Assembly: GCA_031279895.1 (NCBI GenBank)
Contig: JAITHR010000266.1
Coordinates: 1-7,534 of the forward strand
Origin: Spirochaetaceae bacterium
GTDB lineage: Bacteria > Spirochaetota > Spirochaetia > Treponematales > Breznakiellaceae
DNA length: 7,534 bases
Direction: 5' to 3'
The position numbers were made by a program, and so were the translations under genes. This document shows positions 1 through 4,886 of the stretch, one piece after another (the stretch's first letter is position 1; each line of letters starts with the position of its first letter). The notes beneath the pieces are model-generated. The model was not told the DNA's origin. It searched no databases and worked only from the letters and a program-made list of their open reading frames with translations.

Positions 1-146
1 AACTCTAAACGCCGGCGTTTGGACTCTAAACGCCGGCGTTTGAAGGCTACCCGCCGGCGTTTGGACTCTACCCGCCGGCGTTTGAAGGCTACCCGCCGGC
101 GTTTGAACTCTAAACGCCGGCGTTTGAAGGCTACCCGCCGGCGTTT
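1..146. repeat. 21-bp tandem repeat array with palindromic core, 7 units
   Basis: Seven units of 21 bp run without gaps (1-20 partial, then 21-41, 42-62, 63-83, 84-104, 105-125, 126-146). All share CGCCGGCGTTT. Two unit types are mixed: one begins actctaAA, which makes the full 14-bp palindrome AAACGCCGGCGTTT, and one begins aaggctaCC, which keeps only the inner CGCCGGCG. The first unit is cut by the window edge, so the array probably extends to the left. Because 21 is a multiple of three, one plus-strand frame stays open and would give heptapeptides such as DSKRRRL and KATRRRL. That frame has only a TTG start (19-21), no Shine-Dalgarno, and is open to the left edge, so coding is doubtful. 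There are no unique spacers, so it is not a CRISPR array. Confidence 0.95.
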
Positions 147-205
147 AGCCCTGAAAATACGTCTCGACAACACCGCGTTTTGCCGGGTATTTCGCGCTGA
201 AACCA

Positions 206-226
206 CGGTTTTACGGGTCAAAACCG
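206..226. repeat. Small inverted repeat, 7-bp arms
   Basis: CGGTTTT (206-212) and AAAACCG (220-226) are perfect complements around a 7-nt loop. No T-tract follows on either strand, so a terminator is not supported. It lies between the 21-bp array and the first dispersed repeat copy. Confidence 0.5.
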
Positions 227-231
227 CCTCC

Positions 232-430
232 GCAGCCTCCGACTCGTCTCCGACGGTTTCATAAGCGTCCCGACTCGCGCCTGTAAGCAGTCTCCGTCCG
301 CTTTGCCGCATGAAGCTTTTGTGCCACCCGCCGCCGGCAGCCTCCGGCTGTTTCATAAGCTTCACGCCACGCGCTCCGAACAACGACTGTCAGCAGACAG
401 TCCGGCTTTGCCGCGGTATTAGGAAGCTTA
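232..430 (-). repeat. Composite dispersed repeat, copy 1 (inverted)
   Basis: This is a modular repeat in the opposite orientation to the copy at 655-880. Three blocks pair with that copy: 276-309 with 763-796 (33 of 34 bases), 338-359 with 841-862 (21 of 22), and 366-384 with 816-834 (19 of 19, GTTGTTCGGAGCGCGTGGC on the minus strand). It also carries two exchangeable hairpins: CAGCCTCCGGCTG (338-350) and GACTGTC-agca-GACAGTC (385-402). The HindIII word AAGCTT recurs at module borders. I see no credible gene in 147-430; short open frames here run through the repeat and lack ribosome binding sites. Confidence 0.8.
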
Positions 431-441
431 GGGGAAAAAGC

Positions 442-470
442 TTGACGGGAGGCCGGAGGGTTGGTATTAT
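442..470 (+). promoter_or_regulatory. Candidate sigma-70-type promoter
   Basis: TTGACG (442-447) and TATTAT (465-470) each match the consensus hexamer at five of six positions and are separated by exactly 17 bp. Transcription would start near 477. No convincing gene follows: an ATG at 482 has no Shine-Dalgarno and its frame runs through the heptamer array and the next dispersed repeat. It may drive a non-coding transcript or be a chance match. Confidence 0.35.
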
Positions 471-543
471 TTTCCGTAATTATGAAAGACCTAGGATTTT
501 TCTTTTATAACACCCCGTTCCCCTCAGGGCATAGTTCGCCCTT

Positions 544-578
544 CAAACGACAAACGACAAACGACAAACGACAAACGA
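544..578. repeat. Heptanucleotide tandem repeat CAAACGA x5
   Basis: Five perfect, contiguous copies of CAAACGA occupy 544-578. The unit is not a multiple of three and the surrounding frame is not credibly coding, so length variation by slippage would not be constrained by a protein. It lies inside the segment bracketed by the two inverted dispersed-repeat copies. Confidence 0.95.
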
Positions 579-655
579 AGTATGTGCATAGATTATTTCT
601 TGTCAAGCATAACTCGATAAAATTTTATCTTTCTTTATTCTTTTATATTTTTCCC
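579..655. other. AT-rich intergenic stretch with weak promoter-like boxes
   Basis: Composition changes abruptly to AT-rich in a GC-rich window. TTGTCA (600-605) and TTTTAT (623-628), 17 bp apart, could be a weak plus-strand promoter, matching the consensus at five and four of six positions. If real, it would read through the dispersed repeat toward the lipoprotein gene about 340 nt downstream. No gene is visible in this stretch. Confidence 0.3.
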
Positions 656-880
656 GCCACGCCCCACAGCTGTCTTAGACAGCTTAGAGGCGCTTCGCAG
701 GACGCTTATGGAACAGCCGGAGGCTGCCGCCAGCGGCGGAGGCATAGAAGCTTCCTGTTCACGCGGCAAAGCGGACGGAGACTGCTTAGAGGCGCGGCGT
801 GGTACGCGGCGGCGCGTTGTTCGGAGCGCGTGGCAGGACGCTTTTGAAACAGCCGGAGGCTGTGATTGGGAACCGTGGGC
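655..880 (+). repeat. Composite dispersed repeat, copy 2 (direct orientation)
   Basis: This copy reads in the plus orientation and contains every module of the family. There is a hairpin AGCTGTC-tta-GACAGCT (668-684). A GGACGCTTATG-type block with the stem CAGCCGGAGGCTG follows (about 699-726), then a GCGGCAAAGCGGAC block (763-796), the 19-bp block 816-834, and a second CAGCCGGAGGCTG stem (850-862). The palindromic stem is present twice, suggesting tandem accretion of modules. The open reading frames across it on both strands change with each module and have no start signals, so I treat the segment as non-coding. From here to the lipoprotein start (881-954) I see nothing further that is specific. 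Confidence 0.8.
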
Positions 881-956
881 GGCGTTGCCGTCCGGTTATT
901 ATATGAAGACAACCGGTGAAAACCGCCGGCGCGCTTCACAATACTCTTAAAGCCAT

Positions 957-961
957 GGAGG
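957..961 (+). promoter_or_regulatory. Shine-Dalgarno that sets the lipoprotein start
   Basis: GGAGG at 957-961 lies 5 nt before the ATG at 967-969. An in-frame ATG at 955 overlaps this site and is therefore the less likely start. Confidence 0.7.
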
Positions 962-966
962 ATAAA

Positions 967-1464
967 ATGGCTTACTTATTACGCGGTATGGTTAAGACCT
1001 ACCGGCTATTTTTAGCGGCGGCGGGGATCGCGGCGCTGACCATGATGTCATGCACCACGTTTCAAGCCAGTGGGTTACAGATGTAGGTGGAAGGCACGCA
1101 GGACTACGAGGTTCTGGGCGATTTCTCCCGCAAGGTTTGGGCGCACAAGTTTCTCGGCCAGTCCGGTGGCCAGACCTTGTTCAACATAAGCTCCGGCATG
1201 ACCGAAGGAGCGGTGCGGCGCGCCATTGAGCGGGAGGTGCGGAACCGCGGCGGCACCGCGGCGATAAACATAAAAATCAAGTGGGGTTCCAATCCGGTAC
1301 AGTGGATTGTAAACTACCTGACCGCTACGATTTGGGCGCCCGGAACCATAACCGTAAGCGGAACGGTTGTCAAAGACAAGGCGGCGGCGCAGCCTGTCGA
1401 GCCTGCCGAAAAGGAAGCGCCAACGGAGCCCGCCGCCGACCCGCCGGCGGCGGGAGGCACCTAA
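967..1464 (+). pseudogene. Predicted lipoprotein interrupted by an in-frame TAG
   Basis: Reading from the ATG at 967 gives a signal peptide: positively charged R6/K10/R13, a hydrophobic stretch at about residues 14-27 with FLAAAGIAAL, and a lipobox-like M-M-S-C with the acylated Cys at residue 29. Codon 40 (1084-1086) is TAG. The same frame continues from GTG 1087 for 125 codons to TAA 1462-1464 with a coherent domain (FLGQSGGQTLFNI, GGTAAINIKIKWGS, WAPGTITVSGTVV). I recall this as resembling small surface lipoproteins of treponemes, but I do not know a function. A single C-to-T change (CAG to TAG) would explain the break. The last part is a Pro/Ala/Glu tail, and its final codons (DPPAAGGT) come from a dispersed repeat that supplies the stop. 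Alternatives are amber readthrough, sequencing error, or restart at GTG 1087, which has no good ribosome site and would lack the signal peptide. Confidence 0.75.
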
Positions 1465-1580
1465 GCTTCCTGTCCACGCGGCAAAGCGGACTGCGACTAC
1501 TTAGAGGCGCGTGGCTGGACGCCGTTGGAACAGCCGCCGTCTCCGACGGTTTCATAAGCTTCGAGCGCCGCGCCACACAG
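1437..1580 (+). repeat. Composite dispersed repeat, copy 3
   Basis: It starts inside the lipoprotein coding end with a 24-bp word (1437-1460) that recurs exactly, inverted, at 1826-1849. It continues with AAGCTTCC, the CACGCGGCAAAGCGG block and a 27-bp block (1485-1511) identical to 1784-1810. The GGACGC block follows with a different stem, CCGTCTCCGACGG (about 1537-1549). Relative to copy 2, the flanking words are conserved while the hairpin sequence has been swapped. Confidence 0.8.
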
Positions 1581-1590
1581 TTGTCGACGA

Positions 1591-1606
1591 CCGCCGCCGG
1601 CGGCGG
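1591..1606. repeat. 16-bp perfect GC palindrome
   Basis: CCGCCGCCGGCGGCGG is perfectly self-complementary. It is a longer form of the CCGCCGGCGG stem seen at 1441-1450 and 1833-1846. No T-tract follows. Together with the neighbouring repeat copies it fills 1465-1650, in which I see no gene. Confidence 0.7.
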
Positions 1607-1674
1607 GGCAACGGTTCCGTCCCCGCGGCGCTGAAGGAAGCTACTTCCGAGACTAAACGTATACATTCTGGAGC

Positions 1675-1709
1675 AAAAAGAATTCATTCCGAGTCAGAAT
1701 GAATTCTTT
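1675..1709 (-). terminator. Probable rho-independent terminator of the CODH operon
   Basis: On the minus strand, AAAGAATTCATTC (1709-1697) pairs perfectly with GAATGAATTCTTT (1689-1677) across a 7-nt loop. The descending arm runs into five consecutive T residues (1679-1675). This is about 90 nt beyond the stop of the last operon gene. The stem is AT-rich, so efficiency is uncertain. It overlaps the larger palindrome at 1695-1733, and the two folds exclude each other. Confidence 0.5.
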
Positions 1710-1733
1710 CTGAGTCAGAAAGAATTCATTCTG
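1695..1733. repeat. 39-bp near-perfect palindrome
   Basis: Two 19-bp arms (1695-1713 and 1715-1733) are exact reverse complements around a single central G at 1714. It arises from adjacent 21-bp units lying so that their GAATTC cores pair. It sits between two convergent genes and could form a hairpin in RNA from either strand or a cruciform in DNA. Confidence 0.9.
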
Positions 1734-1783
1734 GAGCGGAATTACGTCGTGTAGAGGCGTGAACACGTCGTTTAGCGCCCCTC

Positions 1784-1860
1784 AGCGGACTGCGACTACT
1801 TAGAGGCGCGATGCGGGACGCTTTTGTGCCTCCCGCCGCCGGCGGGTCGGAGACGGCGGC
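1784..1860 (+). repeat. Composite dispersed repeat, copy 4, overlapping the end of an operon gene
   Basis: The 27-bp block 1784-1810 is identical to 1485-1511. The GGGACGCTTTTG block (1814-1825) follows, and then the 24-bp word 1826-1849, which is the exact inverse of 1437-1460. The rightward end overlaps the last codons of the minus-strand iron-sulfur gene and provides its stop codon (1796-1798). Confidence 0.8.
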
Positions 1861-2566
1861 AACGGGGGCAGAGGGAGAGAAGCGCCTGTAGGTTGGGGTC
1901 AAGGCGCCGGCGAATGAAATCCAGCGCCGCCGCGGTCCCGTAGGACGCGCCGCACGACGCGCAGCGCGCCGGTTCAAAGCGCGTGTTCCAGACGGTTCTC
2001 GCGCCCCCGTCTTCCCGCATCGGGACTGCCTGTACCGGACAGACCGCGGCACACGCGCCGCACCCGATACAAGACTCGGCGCTCTCGTCGTAGGGGGTGG
2101 AAACCCTCTTGCCGGTTCCCCGTCCCGCCATGTCAATAGCCCCGCTCCCCATGGCGTCGCAGGCCGCCACGCACCGCCCGCACAGTACGCACGTAAGCTC
2201 AGGGGGCAACTCGTACCGAGATTCAAGGGGAACCCCGTAGGCCGCGCACAGGCCGCACAGGTACGGGTCATGGGGAGCGCGATCATGGAGCATCGAAATA
2301 ATCACCCGCCTGTCCGCCCTAACGCGCTCGGTATCGGTCAGTACCGCGCAGTCCTGTTGTATCGGGTACACGCAGGAAGCCACGACTTTCCTGCGCCCCC
2401 CCTCAATGACTTCAACGATACAGAGCCTACAGCTCCCCAGATCCGGCAGGGCTTCGTGTTGGCAGAGGGTCGGAATGACAACCCCGACCCGCGCCGCGGC
2501 GGTGAGGATACGTTCCCCTTTTTCAGACCGCGTCTCTATGCCGTCTATCGTAATGTTAAGCACCAC
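1796..2566 (-). CDS. HoxU/HydA-N-terminus-like iron-sulfur subunit, no hydrogenase domain
   Basis: This 256-aa protein is predicted to be the third subunit of an NAD(P)-linked diaphorase, passing electrons between the flavin subunit and a partner. A [2Fe-2S] plant-type domain occupies about residues 1-75, with ligands C35, C46, C49 and C65. Residues 94-107 hold only C104 and C107 where NuoG/HoxU have a His-Cys3 cluster, so that cluster is probably absent. Two [4Fe-4S] motifs follow: C126/C129/C132/C136 and C166/C169/C172/C176. A last C-x2-C pair of pairs (C202/C205 and C233/C236) looks like a zinc or iron ribbon. HydA would continue into an H-cluster domain; this protein ends. The start is GTG at 2566, with a second GTG at 2563 better placed after GAGG. 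Both overlap the nuoF stop, implying translational coupling. The final 18 or so residues are encoded by a dispersed repeat. Confidence 0.88.
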   Translation of the reverse strand: MVLNITIDGIETRSEKGERILTAAARVGVVIPTLCQHEALPDLGSCRLCIVEVIEGGRRKVVASCVYPIQQDCAVLTDTERVRADRRVIISMLHDRAPHDPYLCGLCAAYGVPLESRYELPPELTCVLCGRCVAACDAMGSGAIDMAGRGTGKRVSTPYDESAESCIGCGACAAVCPVQAVPMREDGGARTVWNTRFEPARCASCGASYGTAAALDFIRRRLDPNLQALLSLCPRCRRLRPAGGGRHKSVPHRASK

Positions 2567-4376
2567 GCGCCTCTATTGCGTCAAACGCGCATACGTCCCG
2601 ACACGCGCCGCACCGGAGGCAGGCCGCGGGGTCTATGCGGTGCGGGGATTTTTTCTCCCCGTCTATGGCTCCGGCGGGACAGGCTTTGATACACCTGCCG
2701 CAGCCCTTACACTGCCCGCTTTGAATAACAAAGCGGGTAAGACCGGCGCACACCCCGGCGGGGCAGCGCTTTTCATGAATATGCGCCTCGTATTCCTCCC
2801 GAAAATACCGTATGCCGCTCAGTATCGGGTTCGGCGCGGTCCGGCCCAAGGCGCAGAGCGCCGCATCCTGCATGGTCCGGCCCAGGGACTCAAGCTCCGC
2901 AAGGTCCCCGGGCTCCCCGCGCCCTTCGCAGATATTCGTGAGTATGCGGAGCTGCCGGCGCAGCCCCTCCCGACAGGGGGTACATTTCCCGCAGCTCTCT
3001 TCAGAGAGAAAACCGGCGTAGTAGCGGGCTACCTCGACCATGCAGGTACGGTCATCCATAACGATAATCCCGCCGGAGCCCATCATGGACCCGTATTTGA
3101 GCAGGCTGTCAAAGTCAATGGAAAGGTCAAGGAGGCTTTCGGGAATACACCCGCCGGAAGGCCCGCCGGTCTGTACCGCCTTAAAGGGACGATTACCTGT
3201 AATCCCGCCGCCTATGTCATAGATGAGTGTGCGGAGTGTGGTTCCCATCGGCACTTCCACAAGGCCCGTGCGTTTCACCTTGCCGACCAGGGCAAAGACT
3301 TTCGTTCCCGTGCTTGCGGGTAGCCCGATAGCCCCGTAGGAGTCTCCGCCGTGGAGGATGATATACGGGACGTTGGCCAGGGTTTCCACGTTGTTGAGTA
3401 CCGTCGGCTTGTCCCAGAGCCCCTTTTCCACCGAACGAATGTATTTGGTGCGCGGCTCCCCGCTCTTCCCCTCAATCGAAGCCATGAGTGCGGAAGACTC
3501 GCCGCAGACGAACGCGCCGCCGCCGCGCACCACCGCAATATCAAAGTCAAAACCGGATCCGAGAATGTTTTTGCCCAGAAAGCCCGCGGCCCTGGCCGAG
3601 GCAAGCGCCTGTTCAACATGGGTGATTGCAAGGCCGTATTCGTCCCGAATATACATGAACCCTTCGTGTGCGCCCACTGCCAGCGCCGCGATGGTCAGCC
3701 CCTCAATGACGCCGTGCGGGTCTCCTTCCATAAGAGAGCGGTCCATGAACGCGCCCGGGTCCCCCTCGTCGCCGTTACACACCACGTATTTGGGAAAGTC
3801 CGGCGACGCGGCACATTCCCGCCACTTTCTGCCTGTGGGAAAGCCCGCGCCGCCCCGCCCGCGGAGACCGGATTTCTCCAGTTCCGCGATGACGGCCGTA
3901 CTCTCCATGCCTAACGCCTTGCGGAGTGCCTCGAATCCCCGGCGGCTCCGGTAGTCCGCGATGTTTGCGGGCTCAATGGCTCCCGCGTTACGCAGGGCTA
4001 TCTTCATCTGGCGCGTATAGAAGGGGTTTTCCTGTTGGGAACGGACTTTCTCCCCGTTCTCGCCGGTATAGAGGAGGCGCTCCACCACGGATCCCGATCG
4101 GAGTGCCGCCACAATCTCCGGCGCGTCTTCTTTCCGAACCCGATAGTACACGATGTCGTCAGGCATGATTTTGACCATAGGCCCGTTTTCGCAGAAGCCG
4201 TTGCAACCGGTGCGCTTTATGTTCTCCGTTTCCTCTACTTTTGCTACTTTCTCTCTAAGCGCCGCGTCCGGCGCGGCGGCGATTGCGGCGCCGAGGGCCT
4301 CAAAGAGCGCCGGCGCGCCGTTGGCAATACAGCCTGTGCCGCAGCACACGAGAATCTCCCGCTTCTGCTGTTTCAT
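2556..4376 (-). CDS. nuoF: NuoF/HydB-like FMN- and NAD(P)H-binding subunit
   Basis: This 606-aa flavoprotein is the NAD(P)H-reacting subunit. Domains in order: an N-terminal thioredoxin-like [2Fe-2S] domain (C11 or C12, C16, C58, C62); the NuoF core with the glycine-rich FMN loop LRGRGGAGFPTGRKW (171-185), NGDEGDPGAFMDR (201-213) and the NADH-site segment CGESSALMASIEGKSGEPR (291-309); a beta-grasp SLBB region; and the [4Fe-4S] site SCGKCTPCR with C462, C465, C468 and C508. A C-terminal two-cluster ferredoxin domain follows (C556/559/562/566 and C586/589/592/596), preceded by the pair C538/C543. This layout is that of HydB of electron-bifurcating HydABC rather than the short NuoF of complex I. 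The ATG at 4376 overlaps the nuoE stop as ATGA. An upstream in-frame start at 4520 would add 48 residues that merely shadow nuoE, so it was rejected. Whether NAD or NADP is used cannot be read by eye. Confidence 0.95.
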   Translation of the reverse strand: MKQQKREILVCCGTGCIANGAPALFEALGAAIAAAPDAALREKVAKVEETENIKRTGCNGFCENGPMVKIMPDDIVYYRVRKEDAPEIVAALRSGSVVERLLYTGENGEKVRSQQENPFYTRQMKIALRNAGAIEPANIADYRSRRGFEALRKALGMESTAVIAELEKSGLRGRGGAGFPTGRKWRECAASPDFPKYVVCNGDEGDPGAFMDRSLMEGDPHGVIEGLTIAALAVGAHEGFMYIRDEYGLAITHVEQALASARAAGFLGKNILGSGFDFDIAVVRGGGAFVCGESSALMASIEGKSGEPRTKYIRSVEKGLWDKPTVLNNVETLANVPYIILHGGDSYGAIGLPASTGTKVFALVGKVKRTGLVEVPMGTTLRTLIYDIGGGITGNRPFKAVQTGGPSGGCIPESLLDLSIDFDSLLKYGSMMGSGGIIVMDDRTCMVEVARYYAGFLSEESCGKCTPCREGLRRQLRILTNICEGRGEPGDLAELESLGRTMQDAALCALGRTAPNPILSGIRYFREEYEAHIHEKRCPAGVCAGLTRFVIQSGQCKGCGRCIKACPAGAIDGEKKSPHRIDPAACLRCGACRDVCAFDAIEARGA

Positions 4377-4885
4377 GTTTTTCCCGTTTCTCCCGTTTCT
4401 CCCGTTTCTTCTATGGGATCCCCGGAGTCTTCGATGTTCCGCAAAATCGCGCCGACTTCCTCTGTCCTGACTTTGGGATAATAAACCCCGTCCACCACCA
4501 TGACCGGAGCCAGGGCGCACGCGCCCAGGCAGTTCACGGTTTCAAGGGACCACCTCCTGTCCGCGCTCGTTTCTCCGGGTCCCACGCCTACGGCGCGGCG
4601 TATCCCGTCAAGCAGCGCCGGCGTACCGCGCAGGTGGCAGGCGGTGCCGTCGCAAATCTTAATGACGCGCCGGCCCTTCGGCTCCAGACTCAGGGCGCGG
4701 TAAAAGGTCGCCATGCGGTAAAGATGGGAGACCCGCACCTCAAGGTACGCCGCAAGCTCTTTCAGAGCCGGTTTGGGAATATGGTTATAGCGGTTTTGCA
4801 GGTCCAGGAGTATCGCCAAGGCGTACCGTTTCTCTTTGGGGTAGGCTCTGAAGAGCGCGCCGAAATCGCCGCAGGCTTCGCTCAT
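4373..4885 (-). CDS. nuoE: NuoE/HydC-like [2Fe-2S] subunit
   Basis: This 170-aa thioredoxin-like ferredoxin of the 24-kDa complex I family relays electrons to or from the FMN subunit. A helical N-terminal part contains the typical MATFYRALSLEPKG (58-71). The [2Fe-2S] ligands are C78 and C83 (C-x4-C) and C119 and C123 (C-x3-C). The chosen ATG (4883-4885) lies 1 nt after the cooS stop, with GGA 7 nt upstream. A more upstream in-frame ATG (4993) would translate antiframe cooS sequence and was rejected. The C-terminus carries an extra tail, EETGETGETGKT, encoded by three 9-bp repeats, beyond the normal end of the fold. Tight packing with cooS and nuoF implies one transcript and a shared complex. 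Confidence 0.94.
   Translation of the reverse strand: MSEACGDFGALFRAYPKEKRYALAILLDLQNRYNHIPKPALKELAAYLEVRVSHLYRMATFYRALSLEPKGRRVIKICDGTACHLRGTPALLDGIRRAVGVGPGETSADRRWSLETVNCLGACALAPVMVVDGVYYPKVRTEEVGAILRNIEDSGDPIEETGETGETGKT
4383..4409. repeat. 9-bp tandem repeat inside the nuoE 3' end
   Basis: Three perfect copies of CCCGTTTCT (4383-4391, 4392-4400, 4401-4409) encode the in-frame tripeptide repeat E-T-G at the NuoE C-terminus, just before the nuoF start. Copy number changes would keep the frame. Confidence 0.85.
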
Positions 4886-4886
4886 C

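Larger units (their letters stand above)
1658..1783. repeat. Second 21-bp-period tandem array with diverging units
   Basis: About six 21-bp units can be laid out: 1658-1678, 1679-1699, 1700-1720, 1721-1741, then two decayed units in which ACGTCGT recurs at 1744-1750 and 1765-1771, exactly 21 bp apart. CATTCTGGAGC recurs at 1664-1674 and 1727-1737, exactly three units apart. Each unit has a small palindromic core (GTATAC, GAATTC three times, then ACGT-type). One plus-strand frame would read heptapeptides such as ETKRIHS, GAKRIHS and ESERIHS, but it is broken by TGA in two units. The period, the core palindrome and a K/E-R motif at the same heptad position match the array at 1-146. Confidence 0.85.

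Noticed and set aside
1..146. CRISPR array
   Set aside because: The units are contiguous with no unique spacers and no cas genes are present.
1..264. Open frame with RRRL heptapeptide repeats across the left array
   Set aside because: It starts only with TTG inside the array, has no ribosome site, and its sequence is fully explained by the 21-bp repeat. It may be part of a longer frame to the left, but this cannot be judged here.
706..950. Open frames on both strands at the second dispersed repeat
   Set aside because: They follow the repeat modules, lack Shine-Dalgarno sites and show no conserved protein pattern.
1726..2286. Minus-strand 186-codon frame overlapping the iron-sulfur subunit
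   Set aside because: It is an alternative frame of the same DNA, rich in Arg/Pro/Ala from GC bias. The cysteine motifs lie in the other frame through to C236, so there is no frameshift to repair.
2406..3323. Long plus-strand open frame (305 codons) opposite the nuoF and iron-sulfur genes
   Set aside because: It is the antisense shadow of GC-rich coding sequence. The opposite strand carries unmistakable NuoF and ferredoxin motifs, and this frame has no recognisable domain.
1796..4885. [FeFe]-hydrogenase HydABC operon
   Set aside because: The HydA-like protein ends after the ferredoxin-type clusters. No H-cluster motifs such as TSCCPxW or a later FxExMACxGGC are present, and the next DNA is repeat, not a broken hydrogenase domain.
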